This document shows positions 37,280 to 45,781 of a stretch of 64,000 bases of DNA, piece after piece. The stretch lies in NCBI RefSeq assembly GCF_015354335.1, contig NZ_JADKYR010000003.1, positions 434,001 through 498,000 on the forward strand, given 5' to 3'. Every line of letters begins with the position of its first letter. Within the stretch, counting starts at the first letter, position 1. A model generated the notes under the pieces. The model was not told the DNA's origin. It did no database searches and worked only from the letters and a program-made list of their open reading frames with translations. Made by a program: the position numbers and the translations under genes. The DNA comes from Methylophilus sp. 13. GTDB lineage: Bacteria > Pseudomonadota > Gammaproteobacteria > Burkholderiales > Methylophilaceae.

Positions 37280-38428
37280 ATGCAGCGCAGACAATTTGTG
37301 AAATTATGCGGTGCCGGGCTGGCAGCCTTTTGGCTCCCCAGCTTGAGTTTTGCGGCAGCGGCGACCGAACAACGATTTATTTTCATCATCCAGCGCGGCG
37401 CGGCAGATGGTTTGAACACCGTGATTCCGTATGCAGATCCCGATTACCAGCGCTTGCGTGGCGCCTTGGCCGTGCAAGACATCAATGACACCAAGCTGGA
37501 CAGCCTGTTTGCGCTACACCCGTCCCTGGTCAAGGCCAAGACACTTTACCAGCAGCAACATGCACTGTTTGTGCATGCGGTGGCCTCGGCCTACCGCGAG
37601 CGTTCCCATTTTGACGGGCAGAATGTGCTGGAAAGTGGCGGCACGCGTGCTTATCAGCTCAAAGATGGCTGGTTGAACCGCTTGCTCGGCCTGCTACCGC
37701 CCGCCCAAACCGAGGCGATTGCATTCTCCCCCACCATTCCGCTGGCCTTGCGAGGTAGCTATCAGGTCGATGCCTATGCCAGTGCCAAGCTGCCACAACC
37801 CTCCGATGATTTACTGTTAAGAGTCAGCCAGCTTTACCAGCAGGATGCCCAATTACATGCCGCCTGGGAAAGTGCGATGCAAGTCGAGAATATGGCGGAC
37901 AAAGGCATGCAAGGACAAAACAGCCAGCAGCCAGCAGCGCTGGGTAAAATGGTTGGTGATTTTTTAAGCCGGCCAGACGGCCCGCGCATTGCCATGCTGG
38001 AAACCGGCGGCTGGGATACCCATAGCGCCCAAAACAGCCGTCTGAGCAAACAGTTGTCCGACCTGGACACTCTGCTCGCCAGCCTGCAAACCAATCTGGG
38101 GAGTCACTGGCAGCAAACGCTAATCATCGTCGCCACCGAATTTGGCCGCACCGCCGCCGCCAATGGGACAGGCGGCACCGACCATGGCACAGGCGCCGCC
38201 ATGCTGGCGTTTGGGGGCGCCCTGCCCGCCATCACGGCAAGCAATCGAAGCTGGCCAGCCGGCAAAGTCATCGCCGACTGGCCCGGCCTCAAAGACAGCC
38301 AGCTGTATCAGGGGCGCGACTTGCAACCGACACTGGCGCTGGATAAGGCAATCACGGCATTGGTGAGCGCACACTATGGCTTGGAGCCAGGCAAGGTGGC
38401 CCGCACACTGTTTCCGGCATCCAGCTGA
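37280..38428 (+). CDS. DUF1501 family Tat-exported protein
   Basis: 382 residues. N-terminal MQRRQFVKLCGAGLAAFWLP is a twin-arginine-like signal. DUF1501 marks: FIIQRGAADGLNTVIPYADP, HFDGQNVLESGG, TGGWDTHSAQN and the ATEFGRTAAANGTGGTDHGTG metal-site-like segment, which resembles the alkaline-phosphatase/sulfatase superfamily. AAGGAGATAGCC lies before the ATG. The last 55 bases overlap the convergent YgjP-like gene. Confidence 0.9.
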   Translation: MQRRQFVKLCGAGLAAFWLPSLSFAAAATEQRFIFIIQRGAADGLNTVIPYADPDYQRLRGALAVQDINDTKLDSLFALHPSLVKAKTLYQQQHALFVHAVASAYRERSHFDGQNVLESGGTRAYQLKDGWLNRLLGLLPPAQTEAIAFSPTIPLALRGSYQVDAYASAKLPQPSDDLLLRVSQLYQQDAQLHAAWESAMQVENMADKGMQGQNSQQPAALGKMVGDFLSRPDGPRIAMLETGGWDTHSAQNSRLSKQLSDLDTLLASLQTNLGSHWQQTLIIVATEFGRTAAANGTGGTDHGTGAAMLAFGGALPAITASNRSWPAGKVIADWPGLKDSQLYQGRDLQPTLALDKAITALVSAHYGLEPGKVARTLFPASS

Positions 38429-38931
38429 TGTTTTTGCAGGGCGGCCCATAACAAATACACCCGGCAATCAAACTCATATTGCATGTAGTCGGGTTCCATA
38501 TGCAGACAGAGCTGGTAAAACGCCTTGTCATGCTCGCGCTCTTTGAGATGTGCCAGTTCGTGTACCACGATCATGTTGAGAAATGCCAGCGGCGCCGTTT
38601 TAAAAAAAGCCGAAATCCGGATTTCTTTTTTGGCTTTGAGCTTGCCGCCCTGCACCCGCGAAATGGCGGCATTGAGCCCCAGTGTCTGCTTTTCTATGGT
38701 GAGCCGGTTGTCGAAATAGACCTTGTCGAGCAAGGGCGCGTTTTTCAAATAGCGCTGCTTGAGCGCATTACAAAAATCATACAGCGCCTTGTCACTTTGA
38801 ATCGTGTGCGTCTCGGGATAACGCTGCTGCAGATAATGGCCCAGTTGGCCCTGGGCATGCAACTGGGCAATTTGCGCACGTAAATGCGCGGGATACCCCG
38901 GCAGAAATTGTTGAATCAAGGTCGCAGACAT
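38374..38931 (-). CDS. YgjP-like (M48-related) metallopeptidase domain protein
   Basis: 185 residues. The zinc site HELAHLKEREHDKAFY (HExxH plus a later His) matches the YgjP/WLM group, which often accompanies nucleic-acid or stress genes. Other marks: YFDNRLTIEKQTLGLNAAISRV and RISAFFKTAPLAFLNMIVVHELAH. Proteolytic activity is not shown for most members. Its C-terminal codons overlap the end of the DUF1501 gene by 55 bases on the other strand. Confidence 0.85.
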   Translation of the reverse strand: MSATLIQQFLPGYPAHLRAQIAQLHAQGQLGHYLQQRYPETHTIQSDKALYDFCNALKQRYLKNAPLLDKVYFDNRLTIEKQTLGLNAAISRVQGGKLKAKKEIRISAFFKTAPLAFLNMIVVHELAHLKEREHDKAFYQLCLHMEPDYMQYEFDCRVYLLWAALQKHQLDAGNSVRATLPGSKP

Positions 38932-38974
38932 GCCGCCATTTTAAACGGCAACGGCCACAACATTCAAAAATCAG

Positions 38975-39241
38975 TTACATTGAAAAATCGGAAGACAAAT
39001 CCATGGTGTTGGGACCAGTGTCCTCCTGATAGGTAGATGTCGTCACCGGCGGTGCTGACGCCCGTTTCCAGGCATCATAGGCCTGTTGATCGACAGGACT
39101 CAGCTGCGCGATGGCCTCCGCATTCAGGCTCGAGAAAGGGCGGCCATCTTGCGTCGTCGCGCCCGCATCTGCCGCGCATGCCACCCCGACCACTGCAGAC
39201 AAGATCGTTGCCAATATCCATACATTAGTGAAAAGTCTCAT
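38975..39241 (-). CDS. Small exported hypothetical protein
   Basis: 88 residues. A signal peptide (to about residue 23, ACAAD) is followed by a mature part of about 65 residues with an acidic tail; one stretch reads SLNAEAIAQLSPVDQQAYDAWKRAS. GAGG precedes the ATG. I do not recognise it. Confidence 0.65.
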   Translation of the reverse strand: MRLFTNVWILATILSAVVGVACAADAGATTQDGRPFSSLNAEAIAQLSPVDQQAYDAWKRASAPPVTTSTYQEDTGPNTMDLSSDFSM

Positions 39242-39550
39242 TGTTGGCCTCTTGCATACCTATGACCGCATACACTAAGCCAGCTGCCGCCAGGCCACAA
39301 CAGGAAAGCTTCCTGTTAACAGCCGCTTAAAGCAGTTCATCCTGCGTCAGGCCCATCAAACCATCACAGGCCGGCCAATTTTCTGCCTCATCTACCGTCG
39401 CGCATGCGCGGTATCCATCAAAAATGCCATGAACACTGCGCGCGTGCAAAGACAATATAGATATCGCGTAAATATTGCAGTATGCTAATTACTCTGCTAT
39501 GGACAATCGCACTTCGCCCTGGTCAACATTGGTAGCGCAAAAAACATCGC
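39242..39550. other. 309-base intergenic region
   Basis: Divergent upstream region of the small exported gene and the Cache-GGDEF gene. It contains the short palindromes GGCCGGCC and GCGCATGCGC, and an AT-rich stretch before 39550 suitable for a promoter. No gene or RNA was recognised. Confidence 0.5.
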
Positions 39551-41437
39551 ATGATCACGCATAAAAAGTTATTAACTCGCTTGACCGTTGTGCTCTGGAT
39601 AGAACTTGTGCTCGCACTGTCTGTGCTTGGCGGCTTGATTGCGCTCAATATTTACCATGAGCATGCGCAAATTGAAGCGAATGAACGCGACCGCCTGATT
39701 ACGCAAGCCAATGTCATTTCAAAAAACCTGGCCTTCCAGTTTCAAGGCGCCAATCAAGCCTTACTGGCCATTATTCAAGAAATCCCGGAGTGGAAACATC
39801 AACAGCAAGTCGCGACCAAACGCTTGACAACCATGGCGAGCACCATGCCAGGAATACGGGGATTTGACGTGTTTGATGCCGATGGAACACTGATATACAC
39901 TAGTTTTCCAGAATATCTCGGCATGAACTTCAGTTACCGTGATTATTACCAGACCGCCCGGCGGGTTAGTGATCCCGACAGGCTTTACGTTTCCCCTCCT
40001 TTCACCGGCATGAGCGGTAACTATATACTCAACCTGACCCGGATCATTCCTGGCAAGCAAGGTGAATTTTCCGGGATTGTCACTGCCATCCTGGATCCCG
40101 AATACTTTAAACCGCTGCTAGCCTCTGTGTTATACACGCAGGATAGCCGCAGTTCCCTGATACACAGCAAAGGCGTGCTGTTCATGAGCGTGCCCGATAA
40201 CGGGCTCAAGCCGGGCACAAATCTGGCAACCCCTGGTTCATTTTTTACCCGGCATATCCAAAGCGGCAAAGCGGTGACCGTATTTAGTGGTCAATTATAT
40301 TCAACCCGGCAGCAGCGTATGGTGGCTCAAACCACACTGGCCCCCGGCGACCTCAAACTGCATAGCACACTCATGGTAGCGGTCAGCCGCGACCTTGAAC
40401 GCATTTTTAGATACTGGTACGAAAATGCCATGATTCAGATCATCTGTTTCAGTATTTTTGCACTCTTTACATTCACTATGTTGTTTGTATTCCAACGCCG
40501 TGAAAGCAAACACGCGCGAATGGCGGCTGAACATTCACACGCCCTGTTTCAATCCGAAAAACTGTTTCGCTCAACCTATGACTCCGCAGCCATCGGCATG
40601 GCTTTGCTAGGCCTCGATGGCAGGTTTATGCAGGCAAATCGGGCCTTATGCCATATGCTGGGGGAAGATGAAGCGGCGTTATGCCAGAAAACCATCCAGC
40701 AGATCACCCACCCTGACGACCACCAACTTGACCATCTGCTGCTGGACTCGCTGCTCACTAGCCAGCGAGATAACTATCAGGTAGAAAAGCGCTTTTTTCA
40801 TAGCCAAGGTCATACGCTTTGGGTATTGTTGACCTACTCCGCCATTAAAGATGAAGCCGGCCAGCTCCAGCACTTTGTCGTACAAATACAAGATATTACT
40901 GAGTACAAGGCGCTACAGGAAAAATTGCAGAAGCAAGCCAATCAAGACTTTTTAACCGGATTGCCCAATCGACGCCACTTTATCCAAGAGGCCAATATCG
41001 CGCTGGCAAGACTCAAACGCCGTGGCGGCGCCATCGCTTTATTGATGATAGACATCGATCACTTCAAGAAAATCAATGACAACTATGGCCACCAGGCTGG
41101 CGATGTTGTATTGCAAGCGTTTGCCCGGCAATGTCAGACGCAGTTGCGCGATATTGATTTGATCAGCCGCTATGGTGGTGAGGAGTTTGCGATCTTGTTG
41201 CCAGATACGCAGAAAGAACAAGCGATAGAAGTCGCGGAGCGCTTGCGAACGACTGCAGCCAACACCGAAATGCACCTTGGAAACCACCGCGCTCTTCACC
41301 TGACTATTTCGATTGGCTTAGCTGCCACCTCGGAGACCAGCATCAGCTTGGAAAAACTGCTGATCAAGGCAGATGCGGCTCTCTATCAGGCCAAACAGTC
41401 TGGACGGAACGCCGTCAGTATTGCGCAAACAGACTGA
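39551..41437 (+). CDS. Cache-PAS-GGDEF membrane diguanylate cyclase
   Basis: 628 residues. Transmembrane helices at about 11-33 and 294-314 bracket a 260-residue periplasmic dCache-type sensor (FDVFDADGTLIYTS, NFSYRDYYQTARR). A PAS domain follows (about 335-455). The GGDEF domain carries GGEEF (542-546) and an RxxD inhibitory site (RDID, ending five residues before it), so an active, product-inhibited cyclase is expected. It stands alone in front of the kinase operon and probably senses a small ligand outside the inner membrane. Confidence 0.92.
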   Translation: MITHKKLLTRLTVVLWIELVLALSVLGGLIALNIYHEHAQIEANERDRLITQANVISKNLAFQFQGANQALLAIIQEIPEWKHQQQVATKRLTTMASTMPGIRGFDVFDADGTLIYTSFPEYLGMNFSYRDYYQTARRVSDPDRLYVSPPFTGMSGNYILNLTRIIPGKQGEFSGIVTAILDPEYFKPLLASVLYTQDSRSSLIHSKGVLFMSVPDNGLKPGTNLATPGSFFTRHIQSGKAVTVFSGQLYSTRQQRMVAQTTLAPGDLKLHSTLMVAVSRDLERIFRYWYENAMIQIICFSIFALFTFTMLFVFQRRESKHARMAAEHSHALFQSEKLFRSTYDSAAIGMALLGLDGRFMQANRALCHMLGEDEAALCQKTIQQITHPDDHQLDHLLLDSLLTSQRDNYQVEKRFFHSQGHTLWVLLTYSAIKDEAGQLQHFVVQIQDITEYKALQEKLQKQANQDFLTGLPNRRHFIQEANIALARLKRRGGAIALLMIDIDHFKKINDNYGHQAGDVVLQAFARQCQTQLRDIDLISRYGGEEFAILLPDTQKEQAIEVAERLRTTAANTEMHLGNHRALHLTISIGLAATSETSISLEKLLIKADAALYQAKQSGRNAVSIAQTD

Positions 41438-41676
41438 CCAGCACCGATACTGACTGTCTGACGGCAAGATTATCCACGCTGATGTACTATACAAGAGTCA
41501 GCAAGATGGGTGTAGACTGTGACTCATCATAAAAACCACGGTTCAGCGAGCTGCAAGAATACTTTTGCAGCATCAGCTCTCTCGGCAGCACAGTGGTCGC
41601 ATGTGCTTCTTTTCAACAGTGCAACATCAACTATTAAAATAAAAATATTAAGTGCAGTCACCATGGGAGATTGGGT

Positions 41677-43188
41677 ATGCATGATGAAAGTGGAGACGTT
41701 GCGCGTGCCAATCTGCGCTTCCGGCAAGTAGTAGAAGCCGCCCCGACCGCCATGGTGATGGTAAACAGTCGCGGCCTGATCGAACTCGTCAATACACAGA
41801 CAGAGCTCATTTTTGGCTACCCAAGAGAAGAGTTGCTGGGACAAAGCATAGACATTTTGTTACCTGAGCGCTTCCGCCAACAGCATCCGCATCATCGCGC
41901 CGCCTTTTTCTCAGACCTCAGACCTCGCGCCATGGGTAGCGGACGTGACTTGTATGGCCGCCGTAAGGATGGCACCGAGTTTCCTGTCGAGGTCGGGCTC
42001 AATCCCATTGAAACCGATGATGGCGTCAAAGTCTTGTCAGCCATTACCGACATTTCGGCACGCAAGCGCATGGAAGCGCGCTTTCGCCAGGTCGTCGAAG
42101 CCGCGCCCAATGCCATGGTGATGGTGAATAAAAATGGCTTGATCGAAATGGTCAATCCACAAACAGAACGTATTTTCGGCTACCCGCGCGAGGAGCTGCT
42201 GGGGCAATCCATAGATATGTTGTTGCCCGAACGCTTGCGCCATCAGCATGCCCATCACCGGGCCTTCTTTTTTTCTGAGCTGAGTCCGCGCGCGATGGGC
42301 ACCGGGCGGGACTTATATGGCCGCCGCAAGGACGGCAGTGAGTTTCCTGTCGAGGTCGGGCTTAATCCGATAGAAACCGATGACGGCGTCAAGGTGCTGT
42401 CGGCCATTACGGACATTTCTGCCCGTGTTAAAGCCAGTGAAAAGCTGGCGCAACACCGTGACGAGCTGGAGCGCAGCAATAAAGAATTGGCCACTTTTGC
42501 CTATGTGGCCTCCCACGACCTCAAGTCCCCATTACGCGGCATTTTCCAAATTTCGCACTGGATCGAAGAAGATCTCAACCAGGGCAAAGTGGAGGCCATT
42601 AGTGGACACATGTCCCTGTTGCGCGGACGGTTGCGCAGAATGGAACGCCTGCTGGATGATTTACTGGCCTATTCGCGCGCCGGACGTTTGGAAGGCAGCG
42701 TCAGCCAGGTCGACCTTGGCAAAGTAGCGCAGTCCATTTTTGAGATGCAAGCCCCGCCTGCAGGCTTTAGCCTGAAGATGGCAGACGATTTGCCCACGTT
42801 TTATACGCTGGCCACCCCGCTGGAACAGGTGCTGCGCAATCTGTTTAGCAACGCCATCAAACACCACGATCAAACACGCGGCAGCATTCAGTTGCAATGG
42901 CAGCAGGCCAACCCGCATTACTATGAGTTCAGCGTCATTGATGATGGGCCGGGCATCTCACCAGAATACCAGGAGCGGGTTTATATCATGTTCCAGACCT
43001 TGAGGCCGCGCGATGAGGTGGAAGGGAGCGGCATGGGATTGGCACTGGTTAAAAAAATCGTCGAAGCCTATGGGGGCAGTACCAGCATCCGCTCCGATGG
43101 TCAGCGCGGCTGTGCGATCACGTTCACCTGGCCGATCAATATAGAAGAAAGGTTGATGCGTGCAAATCCTGCCCAAACATCGTTATAA
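41677..43188 (+). CDS. Soluble PAS-PAS histidine kinase
   Basis: 503 residues from the ATG at 41677, preceded by GGGAGA with six-base spacing. Two PAS domains (about 12-129 and 133-250) differ at only about 15 of 116 aligned positions, so the second is a recent copy. The kinase part has H-box His280 (YVASHDLKSPLRG), LFSNAIKHH, DDGPGIS and GSGMGLALVKKI; it resembles the HWE/phytochrome-like HisKA type that often works with Rcp-like single receivers. The next gene is such a receiver and overlaps it by 29 bases. Confidence 0.92.
   Translation: MHDESGDVARANLRFRQVVEAAPTAMVMVNSRGLIELVNTQTELIFGYPREELLGQSIDILLPERFRQQHPHHRAAFFSDLRPRAMGSGRDLYGRRKDGTEFPVEVGLNPIETDDGVKVLSAITDISARKRMEARFRQVVEAAPNAMVMVNKNGLIEMVNPQTERIFGYPREELLGQSIDMLLPERLRHQHAHHRAFFFSELSPRAMGTGRDLYGRRKDGSEFPVEVGLNPIETDDGVKVLSAITDISARVKASEKLAQHRDELERSNKELATFAYVASHDLKSPLRGIFQISHWIEEDLNQGKVEAISGHMSLLRGRLRRMERLLDDLLAYSRAGRLEGSVSQVDLGKVAQSIFEMQAPPAGFSLKMADDLPTFYTLATPLEQVLRNLFSNAIKHHDQTRGSIQLQWQQANPHYYEFSVIDDGPGISPEYQERVYIMFQTLRPRDEVEGSGMGLALVKKIVEAYGGSTSIRSDGQRGCAITFTWPINIEERLMRANPAQTSL
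41716..42426 (+). repeat. Tandem 348-base direct repeat (duplicated PAS coding sequence)
   Basis: 41716-42063 and 42079-42426 code for the same domain with 363 bases between their starts. The DNA copies stay closely similar (for instance the stretch coding for FPVEVGLNPIETDDGVKVLS), which points to recent duplication. Confidence 0.85.
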
Positions 43189-43603
43189 GGAAGTATCGTT
43201 GCTGATTGTTGACGATGACGACATTGATGCCATCTCGCTGGAGCGCGCATTACGCAAATTAAGACTGTTGAACACCCTGTTTCGTGCCCGCGATGGCCGT
43301 GAAGCGCTGGAGTTGCTGCGTTCGTGCCAGATTCCTGCACCCTATATTATCCTGCTTGACCTGAATATGCCGCGCATGAATGGCCTGGAGTTTCTGGAAG
43401 CCTTACGCACGGATCCATTATTAACCCATGCTGTGGTGTTTGTGCTGACGACGTCAAAATCAGACGAGGACCTGGTCGCGGCCTACCGCAAACATGTCGC
43501 GGGCTATGTGTTCAAGCAGCACATGGACCGCGACTTTATGGAAGTCATGGGGCTAATTGAGCATTATTGGCGCATTGTTGAGCTGCCAGCCACGAAGGAG
43601 TAA
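43160..43603 (+). CDS. Stand-alone CheY-like receiver (Rcp1-like)
   Basis: 147 residues from a GTG at 43160, AAAGG eight bases before. Acidic pocket LLIVDDDDID and phospho-acceptor Asp67 in ILLDLNMPRMNG; FVLTTSKSDEDLVAAY and GYVFKQ fit the Rcp1 class that receives phosphate from PAS or phytochrome kinases. It has no output domain, so it may relay phosphate to the following receiver-GGDEF-EAL protein or act by binding. It overlaps the kinase gene by 29 bases. Confidence 0.9.
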   Translation: MQILPKHRYKEVSLLIVDDDDIDAISLERALRKLRLLNTLFRARDGREALELLRSCQIPAPYIILLDLNMPRMNGLEFLEALRTDPLLTHAVVFVLTTSKSDEDLVAAYRKHVAGYVFKQHMDRDFMEVMGLIEHYWRIVELPATKE

Positions 43604-43605
43604 CC

Positions 43606-45360
43606 ATGCGCCTGCTACTGGTAGATGATGATGAACTGGACCGCATGGCGGTGGTGCGGGTGTTGCAAAACCCATCACTGGTGAAGGATATTGTGCATGC
43701 AAATACCGCCGTCAAAGCCTTGAAACTGTATGAAGAAAACGATTTTGATATCGTACTGCTCGACTACCGCCTGCCCGATATGGAATGCCTGGATGTGTTA
43801 AGCCAACTCACACAACACACAGAAAAGCAGGCCGCCGTGGTGATCCTGACCGGCATGGAAGATAACGAGACCATAGAAAGAAATTGCATCTTCGCCGGGG
43901 CCCAGGATTTTTTACTCAAAAAAGAATTGTCTGAGCGACACCTGACCAAAGCGCTGGTACACGCGCAAGCCCGCCATGCCCTGAACAACAAGTTGATTGA
44001 AACGCACAAGCGATTGAAGTATCTGGCAGAGAATGACCCGATGACCGGATTATCGAACAGATATTATTTTGAAGAGCATTTGCGCAATGCCATGCAACGT
44101 GCGCATCGCCTCAACGTTCAACTCGGCTTAATTTATCTGGACATTGATAATTTCAAGTTGGTCAATGACAGCCTGGGACATGACTCTGGCGATCACCTGC
44201 TGAAGCAAGTCGCACAGCGACTGCAGGAAGTAGTCAGAGAAGGCGACATGGTCTGCCGCCTGGGAGGGGACGAGTTTGCCATTATCGTGCACGATCTGGA
44301 AAATGAAACCGCCATCGGCGCCTTATCGCAGCGCATCCTCGAACAGGTGCGTGAGCCTTTTGCGTTGAATCAAACCGAACAATTTATTACCTGCAGCATA
44401 GGCATTGCAACCTTTCCGCGCTGCGCAAGCACGGCAGAAGACATGTTAAAGCGTGCCGACCTGGCGATGTATCATGCCAAGCGTGCAGGGCGAAATGGCT
44501 TTCACTTTTTCAGCGAAGTACTGCAAGAGCAGATTATCCATCGCATGATGGTAGAGAACGAACTGCGTTCGCAACGCCTGCAAAACCAGTTGGTGCAGTA
44601 CTACCAACCGGTATTGAATGCACAAGACTTTACCGTGTGCGGTGCAGAAATGCTCATGCGCTGGCAGCATCCCACGCAAGGTCTGCTGCCACCGGCGGTC
44701 TTTATCGATGTGGTGGAAGAGCTTGGCTTTTTTGCCGAGATCGACAGCAGAAACCGGCAACTGGCCTGCTTACAGTTTGCACGCTGGCGCCAGAGCGGTC
44801 TGATTGACGCGGACTGCGTACTCGCAGTGAATGCCAGCGCACAATGGTTACAACATGAACACATGCTGACTGAAATTGAGCGTGATTTAAGGCAGATTGA
44901 CCTGCCTGGCAGCTGTTTGTTACTGGAAGTTACCGAAAGTGTACTGGTGTCTGACTTTAACAAAACCTCGGCAAGACTGCGTCACCTCAAGCAGTTTGGG
45001 CTCAAGGTGGCACTGGATGATTTTGGCATAGGCTACTCGTCCATGACCTATTTGAAACACCTGCCTGCCTCTATCCTGAAAATAGACCGCAGCTTTGTGC
45101 AAAATGTGCCAGAGAATGAGGCGGATTGTCGCCTGCTCAAAGCCATGATCGTCATGGCCAAAAGTCTGGATCTTGAAGTCATTGTCGAAGGCATAGAAAC
45201 CCTGCCACAAGCCACCCTGTGCCGAGCACTTGGTGCAGACAAGCTGCAAGGATTCCTGTTTGCAAAACCCTTGTCGCCCGACGACTTTGAACATTTTTTA
45301 AGCTCGCATCAGCCCGCCCGTTACCTGTCACTGTATGGCGAGCCAGACCAGGCAGGATGA
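43606..45360 (+). CDS. Receiver-GGDEF-EAL response regulator, EML variant
   Basis: 584 residues. A receiver (1-120, Asp53 in LLDYRLPD) leads to a GGDEF domain with intact GGDEF (220-224) and inhibitory RxxD (211-214). The EAL domain reads EML in place of EAL (AEMLMRWQHP) but keeps DDFGIGYSS, KIDRSF and VEGIET, so the metal-binding Glu is retained and activity is uncertain. AAGGAG is upstream. It is third in an operon with the PAS kinase and the small receiver, so phosphorylation likely tunes c-di-GMP. Confidence 0.92.
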   Translation: MRLLLVDDDELDRMAVVRVLQNPSLVKDIVHANTAVKALKLYEENDFDIVLLDYRLPDMECLDVLSQLTQHTEKQAAVVILTGMEDNETIERNCIFAGAQDFLLKKELSERHLTKALVHAQARHALNNKLIETHKRLKYLAENDPMTGLSNRYYFEEHLRNAMQRAHRLNVQLGLIYLDIDNFKLVNDSLGHDSGDHLLKQVAQRLQEVVREGDMVCRLGGDEFAIIVHDLENETAIGALSQRILEQVREPFALNQTEQFITCSIGIATFPRCASTAEDMLKRADLAMYHAKRAGRNGFHFFSEVLQEQIIHRMMVENELRSQRLQNQLVQYYQPVLNAQDFTVCGAEMLMRWQHPTQGLLPPAVFIDVVEELGFFAEIDSRNRQLACLQFARWRQSGLIDADCVLAVNASAQWLQHEHMLTEIERDLRQIDLPGSCLLLEVTESVLVSDFNKTSARLRHLKQFGLKVALDDFGIGYSSMTYLKHLPASILKIDRSFVQNVPENEADCRLLKAMIVMAKSLDLEVIVEGIETLPQATLCRALGADKLQGFLFAKPLSPDDFEHFLSSHQPARYLSLYGEPDQAG

Positions 45361-45517
45361 GTTAACATTGATCAGGCAAGCGCCCAGCCATCCACACATC
45401 ATTTTCAGCAGGGGCCACAAAACTTAGTGATCCGATTGATACTCGAACCAGACATACATAGATTGCAGCAGGCGCTCAAGCCTGTTCACCGCCCCCGACG
45501 ATGATGGAGAATCCGCC

Positions 45518-45697
45518 ATGACCCAAGACCCCAAAACATCCAAGCTCGAAGCGCACTTGCAAGCCATCGAGGCCCATAAAAGCCTGCTGGAGAAACTGCA
45601 TTTACATGATAACCAACCGCTGGATGAGGTGAATGCCTCACTGCAAAGATTGACGCTGACGCTGGAGGAATATCTCAAGCTGGTCGGCCTGCCTTAA
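45518..45697 (+). CDS. 59-residue helical protein of unknown function
   Basis: Starts MTQDPKTSKLEAHLQAIEAH and ends LTLEEYLKLVGLP. Predicted as two amphipathic helices joined by HDNQPLDEV. GGAGA lies eight bases before the ATG. It stands in the 420-base gap between the GGDEF-EAL gene and the DUF2252 gene and fits the local codon use. I do not recognise a family. A reading on the other strand over the same bases has no support. Confidence 0.6.
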   Translation: MTQDPKTSKLEAHLQAIEAHKSLLEKLHLHDNQPLDEVNASLQRLTLTLEEYLKLVGLP

Positions 45698-45781
45698 ACC
45701 GTTGCGTGCTGAAAGCCCGGAGTATCCCTTTCAGAACCAGCCTCGCGCAGACAACGCTTTGTACCCTTTTCCGGAACCGCC

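Noticed and set aside
45424-45678. 84-codon frame on the minus strand opposite the 59-residue gene
   Set aside because: No ribosome binding site and Ser/Cys-rich composition typical of a shadow frame.
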